NCBI RefSeq assembly: GCF_000176235.1 | Contig: NZ_ACZV01000005.1 | Location: 1,674,001-1,738,000, forward strand | DNA length: 64,000 bases | Direction: 5' to 3' | DNA from: Vibrio orientalis CIP 102891 = ATCC 33934 | GTDB taxonomy: Bacteria > Pseudomonadota > Gammaproteobacteria > Enterobacterales > Vibrionaceae | Shown: one piece after another, positions 42,025-50,941 of the stretch | How the letters are laid out: each line of letters starts with the position of its first letter | Position numbering within the stretch: position 1 is the first letter of the stretch | Translations under genes and position numbers: made by a program | Notes under the pieces: generated by a model | What the model saw: the letters and a program-made list of their open reading frames with translations, nothing else | What the model was told of the DNA's origin: nothing | Databases searched by the model: none

Positions 42025-43269
42025 ATGAAAAATGCCATTCAAGGTGCACAAATGCTATTTGTTGCATTCGGTGCATTGGTGTTGGTACCTCTACTTACCG
42101 GATTAGACCCAAGCGTTGCTCTGTTTGGCGCTGGCGTCGGAACCCTTCTTTTCCAACTTGTGACCCGTCGTAGCGTACCCATTTTCCTTGCTTCTTCTTT
42201 TGCATTTATTGCCCCTATTCTTTATGGCGTACAAACATGGGGCGTTCCTGCCACTATGGGTGGCTTAATGGCAGCGGGCTTTGTCTACGTTGCAATGGGC
42301 GCGCTAATTAAAGTACGCGGTGTGGAAATCATTCATAGGCTACTGCCACCTGTTGTGGTTGGCCCAGTGATCATGGTGATTGGTTTAGGGCTTGCTCCTG
42401 TTGCTGTTAACATGGCGCTAGGTAAGGTTGATGGCGCACAAGTTATTGATGCGGATGCCTCTTTAGTTATTTCTATCGCATCACTTCTGACTACGATTAT
42501 TCTAAGTGTGTTTGCGAAAGGCTTCTTGAAGCTAACGCCAATTCTAGGCGGTATCATTGTCGGTTACTGTCTAAGCCTTGGCTACGGTATTGTTGACTTC
42601 ACCCCGGTACAGCAAGCTGCTTGGTTTGCATTGCCTAACTTTACTTTCCCTGAGTTCAACATCAACGCAATCCTATTTATGATTCCAGTTGCGATTGCAC
42701 CAGCAGTTGAGCACGTTGGTGATATGCTGGCGATTTCAAACGTAACCGGTAAAAACTACATTAAGAAACCAGGCCTGCACCGTACCATCACTGGTGACGG
42801 GGTAGCCACCATCGCTGCATCTATGGTCGGTGCGCCGCCAAATACGACGTACTCAGAAGTCACTGGTGCGGTTATGCTGACTAAAGCCTTTAACCCTGTG
42901 ATCATGACTTGGGCTGCCGTTACTGCCATCGTCTTAGCACTGGTTGGTAAACTTGGCGCAGTACTGCAAACCATCCCAATGCCTGTCATGGGCGGTATCA
43001 TGATTCTATTGTTTGGTTCTATCGCCACCGTTGGTCTGAACACCTTAATCAAGAACAACGTCGACCTGCATAAATCACGTAACCTTGTGATCGTTGCTAT
43101 TACACTGGTGTTTGGTATTGGTGGTATGGCTTTCGGTGTTGGCGAGTTCAGCCTTCAAGGTGTGAGTCTATGCGGTATCGTGGCAATTCTGCTTAACCTA
43201 GTTCTGCCAAGAGATTTAGGCGAGAACCATGTGGTAGATAATGCGCAGATGGAAGAAGAAACGAAGTAG
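42025..43269 (+). CDS. uraA: Uracil permease
   Basis: A nucleobase:cation symporter-2 family uracil permease (414 aa) with about 14 membrane segments. The motifs LASSFAFIAPIL, the glutamate-bearing IAPAVEHVGDMLAISN (the uracil-contacting helix in UraA) and GDGVATIAASMVGAPPNTTYSE are present. The frame is open back to ATG 41986, but ATG 42025 has AAGGA 8 bases upstream and is preferred. No upp gene is adjacent. A PurR-like site upstream suggests co-regulation with purine and pyrimidine salvage. A terminator follows. Confidence 0.93.
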   Translation: MKNAIQGAQMLFVAFGALVLVPLLTGLDPSVALFGAGVGTLLFQLVTRRSVPIFLASSFAFIAPILYGVQTWGVPATMGGLMAAGFVYVAMGALIKVRGVEIIHRLLPPVVVGPVIMVIGLGLAPVAVNMALGKVDGAQVIDADASLVISIASLLTTIILSVFAKGFLKLTPILGGIIVGYCLSLGYGIVDFTPVQQAAWFALPNFTFPEFNINAILFMIPVAIAPAVEHVGDMLAISNVTGKNYIKKPGLHRTITGDGVATIAASMVGAPPNTTYSEVTGAVMLTKAFNPVIMTWAAVTAIVLALVGKLGAVLQTIPMPVMGGIMILLFGSIATVGLNTLIKNNVDLHKSRNLVIVAITLVFGIGGMAFGVGEFSLQGVSLCGIVAILLNLVLPRDLGENHVVDNAQMEEETK

Positions 43270-43298
43270 ATTCGGCTCCAGATAGAACAAGATTCTAG

Positions 43299-43329
43299 AG
43301 GGTTGGTACTTGGTGCCAACCCTTTTTTA
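43299..43329 (+). terminator. Rho-independent terminator after uraA
   Basis: AGGGTTGGTAC and GTGCCAACCCT pair imperfectly and are followed by six T residues. Confidence 0.9.
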
Positions 43330-43382
43330 TTGCTGTTAGTTTGAGACAAAGCGTAATTTTAAGTCAGCAAAAAACTGGATGA

Positions 43383-44110
43383 GATTCCCTACTCGCTCCT
43401 TCGTCACTCTATGGAATGACAAATTCGTACTCAGCGATAGCCAAAATATAACTACCGTCATCCTCAAGAACGAGGGACGAGTGAGTTGGGGATCTCTGTA
43501 AATAAGTCTAAATCCATAAGAGATTCCCTACTCGCTCCTACGTCACTCTATGGAATGACAAATTCGTACTCAGCAATAGCCAAAATATACTATCGTCATC
43601 CTCAAGAACGAGGGACGAGTGAGTTGGGGATCTCTGTAAATAAGTCTAAATCCATAAGAGATTCCCTACTCGCTCCTACATCACTCTATGGAATGACAAA
43701 TTCGTACTCAGCAATAGCCAAAATATAACTACCGTCATTCTCAAGAACGAGGAACAAGTGAGTTGGGGATCTCTGTAAGTAAGTCTAAATCCATAAGCGA
43801 TTCCCTACTCGCTCCTACGTCACTCTATTGAATGACAAATTCGTACTCAGAAATAGCCAAAATATAACTACCGTCATCCTCAAGAACGAGGGACGAGTGA
43901 GTTGGGGATCTCTGTAAGTAAGTCGAAATCCATAAGCGATTCCCTACTCGCTCCTTCGTCACTCTATGGAATGACAAATTCGTACTCAGCAATAGCCAAA
44001 ATATACTATCGTCATCCTCAAGAACGAGGGACGAGTGAGTTGGGGATCTCTTCAAGTGAGTCGAAATTCATAAGCGATTCCCTACTCGCTCTTTCGTCAC
44101 TCTGTGGAAA
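43383..44110. repeat. Tandem array of 138-139 bp hairpin-forming repeats
   Basis: Units start at 43383, 43522, 43660, 43799 and 43938, with a partial sixth at 44076. Each begins GATTCCCTACTCGCTC and contains GAACGAGGGACGAGTGAG. Within a unit the first 40 bases are an imperfect inverted copy of a block about 65 bases later (GTCATCCTCAAG to GGGATCTC), separated by an unpaired AATTCGTACTCAG segment. Each unit can therefore fold into a long hairpin. Copies are over 95 percent alike by eye; the last ones drift. No transposase is present. Short frames across the array are artefacts of its period. Confidence 0.93.
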
Positions 44111-44121
44111 GATTGAGAGTA

Positions 44122-44595
44122 TTAAATACATAACTCCGCAAACTGGCCGCGTGTCAGCATCGCTAAGTCCTGTGGTGCAAGCTCAATCTCTAAACCTCGC
44201 TTACCCGCACTCACGCAGATCGTCTCTAACGTTTGCGCACTTTGGTGAATAAATGTCGGCAGCGCTTTCTTTTGCCCCAATGGACTAATACCACCGACAA
44301 CATATCCGGTCGTCTTCTGCGCGATCTCAGGGTTGGCCATTTCAGCCTTTTTTGCTTTGGCCGCTTTTGCTGCTTGCTTTAGGTTAAGCTTGTGCTCAAC
44401 AGGAATAATCGCAACGGCGAGGTTTTTCGGCTCACCATTTAGACTAAACAGTAACGTCTTAAACACCTTCGCAGGGTCTTGGCCAAGTACTTCGGCTGCC
44501 TCTAGCCCATAACTGTCGGCACGAGGGTCATGCTCATATTGGTGGATAGTGTGGGTTATTTTTTTCTTCTTAGCGAGATTAATAGCAGGAGTCAT
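44122..44595 (-). CDS. ybaK: Cys-tRNA(Pro)/Cys-tRNA(Cys) deacylase YbaK
   Basis: A trans-editing enzyme of 157 aa that hydrolyses Cys mischarged onto tRNA-Pro. It belongs to the YbaK/EbsC family: an opening like TPAINLAKKKKITHTIHQYEHD, the catalytic lysine region around DPAKVFKTLL, and the substrate-loop glycines in GYVVGGISPLGQKK. It lies alone between the repeat array, which starts a few bases after its stop, and ushA. I see no proper terminator beyond its stop, so the repeat hairpins may end its transcript. Confidence 0.95.
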   Translation of the reverse strand: MTPAINLAKKKKITHTIHQYEHDPRADSYGLEAAEVLGQDPAKVFKTLLFSLNGEPKNLAVAIIPVEHKLNLKQAAKAAKAKKAEMANPEIAQKTTGYVVGGISPLGQKKALPTFIHQSAQTLETICVSAGKRGLEIELAPQDLAMLTRGQFAELCI

Positions 44596-44634
44596 ACTCC
44601 CTCCTGATTGTTACAAACAAAGGTCATCAAAACA

Positions 44635-44663
44635 AAAAGCGCCACTCCGAAGAGTAGCGCTTT
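44635..44663 (-). terminator. Rho-independent terminator after ushA
   Basis: GCGCTACTC and GAGTGGCGC pair around TTCG; on the minus strand the stem is followed by TTTTTGTTTT. Confidence 0.85.
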
Positions 44664-44694
44664 AGCTTAATGAGATTTATAAGTTTGAGTCAAC

Positions 44695-46356
44695 TTACTT
44701 GTAAACCATTTCACCAGATGGTGCATATTTGTTTACGTCTACTGGGCTGTTCGCCTCTAGGTAATCTTTTAGTACTTCAGCATCTACGAAGCCAGTGTTA
44801 ACGTAACCTGGATGACCTGTCAGTTTAGGGTAACCATCACCACCAGCTGCGTTGTAGCTAGGTACTGTAAAGCGGTACGTTTCATCTAGACGAAGCTGCT
44901 TGCCACCGATGAATACGTTAGATACTTTACCTTCTGCCACTGTCATTGAAATACCAGCGAACTGAGCATAAGCACCAGAGTCAACAGGCTTAGTTGCAAC
45001 AACGTTTAGGTAATCCAGAACTTCTTTACCAGACATGTCTGTGTAAGTCAGGATGTTGGCAAATGGTTGTACTGTTAGCACATCTTTGTATGTTACGTCA
45101 CCCGCTTCAATAGAGTCACGTACACCGCCAGAGTTCATTACAGCAAAGTCAGCTTTTGCACGCTCCATGTGAGAAGTTGCAATTAGGCGACCTAGATTAG
45201 TCTGTTGGAAACGCACAACGTTACGGTCGCCTTCTAGCTTACCGTTAGTTTCTGCGATCTTAACATTAAGCTGCGCTTGGCCTTGCTCTTGGTAAGGGCG
45301 TAGGAATTCAAGCAGTGCTTCGTCTTGCTTGATTTCATCTTCGATTAGAACACGTTGTTTCTTACCGTCGATCTTAACTTTTTTCTTCAAGTTCACTGGG
45401 ATCAGATCGTAGCTTACCATTTCAAGTTCGCCGTTACGGAATTCGTAATCTGCACGACCTACGTATTTACCCCATTCGTGCGCTTGAACAATGTAAGTAC
45501 CGTTTTGTAGGTCTGGCTTACACTCGTCAGAAGGCTTGAAGTTCTTCTTAACAACGTTTGGTGCTTCCATACATACTGGCTCTTGAGAGTGACCACCAAC
45601 GATCATATCTAGAGAACCTTCATCTACGTAGCGTGCTAAAGCAACGTCACCCGGTGCGTTTATGCCACGCTTACCATCTTCGTAGTGACCCATGTGCGTC
45701 ACAGCAAAGATTAGGTCTGGTTTTTCAGTTTTTTCAAGTTCAGCGATTAGCTTCTTCGCTTCTTCTTTAGGATCGCGGAAATCAACACCACCGATAAACT
45801 CTGGGTTGCCAATTTTAGCTGTATCTTCAGTTGTTAGACCGATTACCGCAATTTTGATACCTTGCTTATTGAACATCTCGTAAGCCTGGAACATACGCTC
45901 GCCAGTCTTTTTGTCGTAGATGTTCGCCGAAAGCATTGGGAAGTTAGCCCACTCTTTCTGCTTGAATAGTACTTCTAGAGGGTTATCGAACTCGTGGTTA
46001 CCCAATGCCATTGCATCGTAACCAATTTTGCTCATACCTTTGAAATCTGGTTCAGCATCTTGAAGATCTGACTCTGGAACACCTGTGTTGATGTCACCGC
46101 CAGATAGTAGTAGTGAACTACCACCTTCTGCAGCGATTTCAGCGCGTAGCTCGTCAATTAGCGTCTTACGAGCAGCCATGCCGTACTCGCCATATTTGTT
46201 CTGCCAGAAGCGACCGTGGTGGTCATTGGTGTGAAGAACTGTCAGCTTGTAAGTTTTATCTGCTTCCCACTCATGCTGAGGTGCTGTTGCACAACCAGCT
46301 AGAGTTGCCAGGATTGCTGCGCTAATTGCGCTTTTTACGATCAGGCCTTGCTTCAT
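44695..46356 (-). CDS. ushA: 5'-nucleotidase/UDP-sugar hydrolase lipoprotein
   Basis: A secreted metallophosphoesterase (553 aa) that dephosphorylates extracellular nucleotides so the nucleosides can be taken up. It resembles the Vibrio membrane-anchored, chloride-stimulated 5'-nucleotidase (nutA). A lipoprotein signal ends at ATLAGC (about residue 21). The metal-site motifs LHTNDHHGRF, GGDINTG, GNHEF, VTHMGHY and GGHSQ fill the first domain. The second carries the nucleotide-binding NSGGVRDSIEAGDVT and PSYNAAGGDGYP. ATG 46356 has an AAAGG ribosome site at proper spacing; the frame extends 15 codons further. An excellent PurR-type box lies about 230 bases upstream. Confidence 0.95.
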   Translation of the reverse strand: MKQGLIVKSAISAAILATLAGCATAPQHEWEADKTYKLTVLHTNDHHGRFWQNKYGEYGMAARKTLIDELRAEIAAEGGSSLLLSGGDINTGVPESDLQDAEPDFKGMSKIGYDAMALGNHEFDNPLEVLFKQKEWANFPMLSANIYDKKTGERMFQAYEMFNKQGIKIAVIGLTTEDTAKIGNPEFIGGVDFRDPKEEAKKLIAELEKTEKPDLIFAVTHMGHYEDGKRGINAPGDVALARYVDEGSLDMIVGGHSQEPVCMEAPNVVKKNFKPSDECKPDLQNGTYIVQAHEWGKYVGRADYEFRNGELEMVSYDLIPVNLKKKVKIDGKKQRVLIEDEIKQDEALLEFLRPYQEQGQAQLNVKIAETNGKLEGDRNVVRFQQTNLGRLIATSHMERAKADFAVMNSGGVRDSIEAGDVTYKDVLTVQPFANILTYTDMSGKEVLDYLNVVATKPVDSGAYAQFAGISMTVAEGKVSNVFIGGKQLRLDETYRFTVPSYNAAGGDGYPKLTGHPGYVNTGFVDAEVLKDYLEANSPVDVNKYAPSGEMVYK

Positions 46357-46762
46357 TGTCATACCTTTTGAACTTTTTGGGGTTTCCACTGCTTTTAACA
46401 CTACTTTCTTGGAATAGACATACGTGAAAGATTACGCATTAAGAAAGTAGTAAAACTTGAACTAGTTTAAATTAACCTTAATGACGTGACAGCGTGATTT
46501 CATATTTATGTCGGATTGATCACCTTAATCTCATATCGAATGTGTAACAAACCATCAAAATTGCACTTGTACTCATAAATGATCACAAGCAAACGTTTTC
46601 ATGTGCTTTCGAGTGGTTTGTGAGGTTGGTTAACCATTCAACAGATTATGATAACGCAAACAAAATACGCTTTACTTTCATGATGTTATTGATACGTTAT
46701 AACATCACAACCAACCCACTAATTAGAGCGTAAATCAACGATTGGCTAATCTGTTTAGACAT
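46357..46762. other. Intergenic region upstream of ushA
   Basis: No gene is seen in these 406 bases, which are AT-rich. They hold the PurR-type box (46587-46602) and must contain the ushA promoter. The right edge borders the kdsA terminator. Confidence 0.5.
46587..46602. promoter_or_regulatory. PurR operator-like box upstream of ushA
   Basis: AAGCAAACGTTTTCAT satisfies every defined position of the PurR consensus ANGCAANCGNTTNCNT. It lies about 231 bases before the ushA start codon. Purine-repressed control of a nucleotide-scavenging enzyme would make biological sense. Confidence 0.6.
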
Positions 46763-46790
46763 AAAAAAAGCCAGCTAAATGCCGGCTTTT
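46763..46790 (-). terminator. Rho-independent terminator after kdsA
   Basis: AAAAGCCGGC and GCTGGCTTTTTTT pair around ATTTA on the minus strand, 18 bases after the kdsA stop. Confidence 0.9.
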
Positions 46791-46807
46791 CACTCAATAA
46801 ATAAGGC

Positions 46808-47659
46808 TTACTTTATATCGATGTGATCAAAACCTTTGATCAGATCATCCAATGCTTTCATCTGAGCAAGGAACGGTTCCAGTTTATCAAGCGGCAGTGC
46901 CGATGGACCATCACAACGCGCTTGATCTGGCGTTGGGTGAGCTTCAATAAATAGACCAGCAATACCCGTCGCTAGACCCGCTTTCGCCAGTTCAACAGTT
47001 TGCTCACGGCGACCGCCTGATGCCGCACCTGAAGGGTCACGCATTTGCAGAGAGTGCGTTACATCAAAGATGATTGGGCTGCCATTTGAGGCTTTCTTCA
47101 TCACACCAAAACCAAGCATGTCTACCACTAGGTTATCGTAACCATGACAAGAGCCACGCTCACATAAGATGATGTTGTCGTTACCACATTCAGCGAACTT
47201 ATCAACGATATTGCCAACTTGGCCAGGGCTCATAAACTGAGGCTTTTTCACGTTGATTACCGCACCTGTTTTCGCCATCGCTTCAACAAGGTCAGTTTGG
47301 CGAGCTAGGAAAGCTGGTAACTGAATCACATCAACCACGTCAGCAACAGGCTGTGCTTGCGCTTCGGTGTGAACATCTGTGATGATTTTTACGCCAAAGG
47401 TATCTTTTAGCTCTTGGAAGATTTTCATACCTTCTTCAAGACCTGGGCCACGGTATGAATGAACAGAACTGCGGTTAGCTTTATCGAAAGACGCTTTAAA
47501 TACGTAAGGGATGCCGAGCTTTTCTGTCACTTTTACGTAGTGCTCACAAATCTGCATCGCAAGATCACGAGATTCAAGAACATTCATACCTGCAAACAAC
47601 GTGAATGGTTTGTCGTTCGCTACTGGAATATCACCAACGTGAACAATTTTCTGTTCCAT
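46808..47659 (-). CDS. kdsA: 3-deoxy-D-manno-octulosonate 8-phosphate synthase
   Basis: KDO-8-phosphate synthase (283 aa) condenses PEP with arabinose 5-phosphate for the lipopolysaccharide inner core. The motifs FKASFDKANRSS (phosphate and PEP binding), NVKKPQFMSPGQ, CERGSCHGYDNLVVD and FDVTHSLQMRDP are characteristic. It is the last gene of the hemA-prfA-prmC-sirB2-sirB1-kdsA run, the same order as in E. coli, 45 bp after sirB1. Confidence 0.98.
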   Translation of the reverse strand: MEQKIVHVGDIPVANDKPFTLFAGMNVLESRDLAMQICEHYVKVTEKLGIPYVFKASFDKANRSSVHSYRGPGLEEGMKIFQELKDTFGVKIITDVHTEAQAQPVADVVDVIQLPAFLARQTDLVEAMAKTGAVINVKKPQFMSPGQVGNIVDKFAECGNDNIILCERGSCHGYDNLVVDMLGFGVMKKASNGSPIIFDVTHSLQMRDPSGAASGGRREQTVELAKAGLATGIAGLFIEAHPTPDQARCDGPSALPLDKLEPFLAQMKALDDLIKGFDHIDIK

Positions 47660-47704
47660 TTTCTTCTCTCTATTTTGTGTAGTGCCAGCGATTAACTGCT
47701 GGGC

Positions 47705-48514
47705 TTAATGTAAGGTAACTTGAGTACTGCTCATTGCTGACACTTGATTCTTTAGCAGCTCAGCAGCAGGATCATCAGGACACTGGTCAATGAAAAACTG
47801 GTAATCCGTTAACGCAATCTGATGGCAATCTAGTTGCTGATAGATAAACCCTCGGTCTCGGATCTCGTACGGATCATCAGGCACAAACGTTAATGCTAAA
47901 TCGGTGCATTTCAACGCCAAAGTATAGCGCTCTTCACGGAGCAGAGCACTTTTCAACAGCGCCAACCAACGACCAATCACGGTTGGGTTGTCCGTTTCCT
48001 CAAGATGCTTTGATTCTAACTTTGCTAAGGGACCTTTATGGCCAATCATCCAGGCATTTAAGGTATGCTCAGAAACATACTCACCATTAAATGGGTTGAT
48101 ATAAAGTGGCTTCTCACCGTACCACTCCAACTTAAGCAAAAACTGAGTCGGGAAAGTCACACCCACTAAAGGGAAATCAAGCTTACGAGCAATAAATAGT
48201 AGTATCGCTCCGAGGCTGACAGGAATGCCTTTACGCTGCTCAAGAACCTTGTCGATAAAGCCATTTTCTGAACGAAAATAGTTGTCTCTATCTCCCTGAA
48301 ATTCCCACTCATAGTAGAACAGGCGAAGAAGTGACTCAAAGCGCAGCTTTTCATTCATCTCGTGCGATAAAGCTAATTCAGCCTCGCGAACTAATCGATT
48401 TAGTTCAGCTTCAGCCCACTCAACTTCTGTTTGAGGGGAAATCGCTTTGTTCAATGCTAAAGCGCCCTGTGCGAGCTCCATAGCATCGAAATCTTCATCA
48501 AATAACTCAAGCAT
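47705..48514 (-). CDS. sirB1: SirB1 family protein (transglutaminase-like/TPR)
   Basis: A soluble protein of 269 aa of the SirB1/YchA family. The N-terminal two thirds resembles a transglutaminase-like fold (RKGIPVSLGAILLFIARKLDFPLVGV, FPTQFLLKLEW). The C-terminal part has a tetratricopeptide-type hairpin (ALKCTDLALTFVPDDPYEIRDRGFIYQQLDC). The protease triad appears degenerate, and no enzymatic activity is established for the family. It lies between sirB2 and kdsA in a conserved operon. Confidence 0.9.
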   Translation of the reverse strand: MLELFDEDFDAMELAQGALALNKAISPQTEVEWAEAELNRLVREAELALSHEMNEKLRFESLLRLFYYEWEFQGDRDNYFRSENGFIDKVLEQRKGIPVSLGAILLFIARKLDFPLVGVTFPTQFLLKLEWYGEKPLYINPFNGEYVSEHTLNAWMIGHKGPLAKLESKHLEETDNPTVIGRWLALLKSALLREERYTLALKCTDLALTFVPDDPYEIRDRGFIYQQLDCHQIALTDYQFFIDQCPDDPAAELLKNQVSAMSSTQVTLH

Positions 48515-48544
48515 ATTGGCTATTAGACCTTCTTAACCAAATCA

Positions 48545-48928
48545 TTAACCGAAAAACATCGGCGTTTTGCTGACAGCAACTTTGCCAGCCATTGCTAACC
48601 AACCAAGCGCGCCAAAAAATGAGAATGTTTTGAGCAATTTATTCTTACCCAACTTCAAGGCAAAAAAGCCTAGCGCAATGTATGCCAATACGCAGGTTAT
48701 CTTCTCAGTTAGCCACGGAGCGGCTGGCGTGAAAGGAATGAAGCCAGTGATAAAGATCAAGCCGATACCTGACAGCAATAGTGCGGTGTCATTGATATGC
48801 GGAAACACCTTAAAGAATTTTTTCTCTAGTAGGTTTGAGTTTGCCATCATCATTGCAAAGCGCACTGACAATAAGGTGGCGCTAATTGCGATAGTCAGCA
48901 GGTGGAAATGTTTTAAACCTTCGTACAT
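48545..48928 (-). CDS. sirB2: SirB2 family inner-membrane protein
   Basis: A membrane protein of 127 aa with four predicted helices, of the SirB2 (YchQ) family. The N-terminus reads MYEGLKHFHLLTIAISATLL, typical of the family, and ends LAMAGKVAVSKTPM. Its function is unknown. It starts 12 bp after the prmC stop and is co-transcribed. Confidence 0.9.
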   Translation of the reverse strand: MYEGLKHFHLLTIAISATLLSVRFAMMMANSNLLEKKFFKVFPHINDTALLLSGIGLIFITGFIPFTPAAPWLTEKITCVLAYIALGFFALKLGKNKLLKTFSFFGALGWLAMAGKVAVSKTPMFFG

Positions 48929-48940
48929 TGTTATTCTCTC

Positions 48941-49801
48941 TTACTTCATTGATGAAAACTGACCAATCGTTACTCGGTCGTTGTCACCATAGTCCTTGTA
49001 GGTCGCCACTTGGTCGTAACCAAGCGATCGTAATAATTCTCTGACGGGCTCACCTTGTTCGAAGCCATGCTCAAACATCAGCCAACCACTATCCATTAAG
49101 TAATCTCGAGCTTGCGTGGCAATATGTTTAATATCAGCCAAGCCTTTTTCATCAGCTACCAACGCGCTTAACGGCTCAAAGCGTACATCACCTTGAGTTA
49201 AGTGCGGATCTTCTTTCTCGATATAAGGAGGATTTGACACAATCAAAGCAAACTCTGTACCAGCGGCAAGCGGCTCGAACCAACTGCCCGCAAGAAACTG
49301 AGTGTTGCTAAGGTTCAATGCACTCGCGTTACTTTGTGCCAATTGCTGAGCATCTTGCTTAAGGTCGATTCCGGTTACTTGTCGCTGTGGTAGCTCTGAC
49401 GCCAAGGCCAGCGCAATTGCACCTGTTCCAGTACCAAGATCTAAAATATCGCCATCCATTTGCATCGCTTTATCTAATGCGATTTCAACCAAACGTTCAG
49501 TGTCAGGTCTAGGGATCAAAGTGGTCGGAGAAACTTTCAGCGGCAATGACCAAAATTCGCGTTCGCCAACGATATACGCGACAGGTTCACCCGTTAGGCG
49601 ACGCTGCAACAAATCATCGAACGCAGCAAGTTGCTGAGCATCTAAAATTTTGTCAGGCCAAGTAAGAAGAAATGAGCGAGGCTTGTCGAGTGCATGGCAA
49701 AGAAGCACCGCGGCATCAAGAGAGGGCGAATCACTGCCACTCTCTTGAAGTTGCTGTACGGCCTGCTTTAGTGTGTATTCAACACTGTTTTCAGCCGGCA
49801 T
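48941..49801 (-). CDS. prmC: Peptide chain release factor glutamine methyltransferase PrmC
   Basis: A SAM-dependent methyltransferase (286 aa) that N5-methylates the glutamine of the GGQ motif in RF1 and RF2. The N-terminal helical domain recognises the release factor. The methyltransferase part contains LDLGTGTGAIALALA (SAM site) and the catalytic SNPPYI motif. It begins four bases after its substrate gene prfA, as in E. coli. Confidence 0.97.
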   Translation of the reverse strand: MPAENSVEYTLKQAVQQLQESGSDSPSLDAAVLLCHALDKPRSFLLTWPDKILDAQQLAAFDDLLQRRLTGEPVAYIVGEREFWSLPLKVSPTTLIPRPDTERLVEIALDKAMQMDGDILDLGTGTGAIALALASELPQRQVTGIDLKQDAQQLAQSNASALNLSNTQFLAGSWFEPLAAGTEFALIVSNPPYIEKEDPHLTQGDVRFEPLSALVADEKGLADIKHIATQARDYLMDSGWLMFEHGFEQGEPVRELLRSLGYDQVATYKDYGDNDRVTIGQFSSMK

Positions 49802-49805
49802 TGGA

Positions 49806-50894
49806 TTAGTTGTTCTCGGCTAGAGCGGCGAGCTGATCAGCTTGGTGCTCTTGAATTACAGGATCAACCAAACAAGACACATCACCTTCCATCACTTCGT
49901 TTAGGCGGTAAACAGTCAAGTTAATACGGTGATCTGAAACACGGCCTTGCGGATAATTGTACGTACGGATACGGTCACTACGATCGCCCGACCCCAATAG
50001 GTTACGACGTGTATCAGATACTTCAGCCGCGCGTTTAGCTTCTTCTGCCTGAATGATACGTGCAGCCAGTACCGCCATCGCTTTCGCTTTGTTCTTATGC
50101 TGTGAACGCTCGTCCTGACACTCTACAACCGTACCGGTTGGTAAGTGGGTAATACGGATTGCAGAATCTGTGGTGTTAACGTGCTGACCACCCGCGCCCG
50201 ATGCACGGAATGTATCAATTTTTAGGTCCGCCGCTTTGATTTCTGGGATTTCCGCTTCAGGGATTTCTGCCATTACTGCGACCGTACACGCAGATGTGTG
50301 TACGCGACCTTGAGATTCTGTTGCAGGTACACGCTGAACACGGTGACCACCAGACTCAAACTTAAGTACACCGTATGCGCCATCACCAGACACTTTAGCG
50401 ATCATTTCTTTGTAACCGCCGTGCTCAGATTCGTTAGAAGACATCACTTCTACACGCCAGCCTTTCTTCTCAGCGAATTTGCTGTACATACGGAATAGGT
50501 CACCCGCAAAGATACCCGCTTCATCACCACCCGCACCCGCACGGATCTCTAGGAAACAGTTGCGGTCATCGTTTGGATCTTTTGGAAGAAGTAAGATTTG
50601 AAGTTCATCATTTAGGCGCTCAATAGTCTCTTTTGCGTCTTTAATCTCTTCTTGCGCCATTTCACGCATTTCTTCATCGTCTTCTTTTGCCATCTCTTCA
50701 GCGGCAACAAGATCTTCCTGAGCTTGCTGATAAGCTTGGAAACACTTAGTCACTTCTTCAAGCTGAGAGTACTCTTTTGATAGCGCACGGAATTTGTCTT
50801 GGTTTCCAATAACATCAGGATCACCAAGTAGGTGTTGAACTTCTTCGTAACGCTCAACTAGGGTTTCTAGCTTAGTTAAAATAGAGGCTTTCAT
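49806..50894 (-). CDS. prfA: Peptide chain release factor 1
   Basis: RF1 (362 aa) recognises UAA and UAG and triggers peptide release. The sequence has the codon-recognition PAT-type motif (RVPATESQGRVHTS) and the catalytic GGQ loop (FRASGAGGQHVNTTDSA, about residues 230-240). The length is normal. It lies 47 bp after hemA and is followed by prmC. Confidence 0.98.
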   Translation of the reverse strand: MKASILTKLETLVERYEEVQHLLGDPDVIGNQDKFRALSKEYSQLEEVTKCFQAYQQAQEDLVAAEEMAKEDDEEMREMAQEEIKDAKETIERLNDELQILLLPKDPNDDRNCFLEIRAGAGGDEAGIFAGDLFRMYSKFAEKKGWRVEVMSSNESEHGGYKEMIAKVSGDGAYGVLKFESGGHRVQRVPATESQGRVHTSACTVAVMAEIPEAEIPEIKAADLKIDTFRASGAGGQHVNTTDSAIRITHLPTGTVVECQDERSQHKNKAKAMAVLAARIIQAEEAKRAAEVSDTRRNLLGSGDRSDRIRTYNYPQGRVSDHRINLTVYRLNEVMEGDVSCLVDPVIQEHQADQLAALAENN

Positions 50895-50941
50895 AGTTTT
50901 CTTTAACTCAGGGGTTTGATGAAGTCTGTCACTCTTAGTTA

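Noticed and set aside
43383..44110. CRISPR array interpretation of the uraA-ybaK repeats
   Set aside because: Units are 138-139 bp, contiguous and internally palindromic with no unique spacers, and no cas genes are present.
43486..44252. Several short open frames across the 138-bp repeat array
   Set aside because: They repeat the same peptide with the period of the DNA repeat, have no ribosome sites, and two run on opposite strands through the same units.
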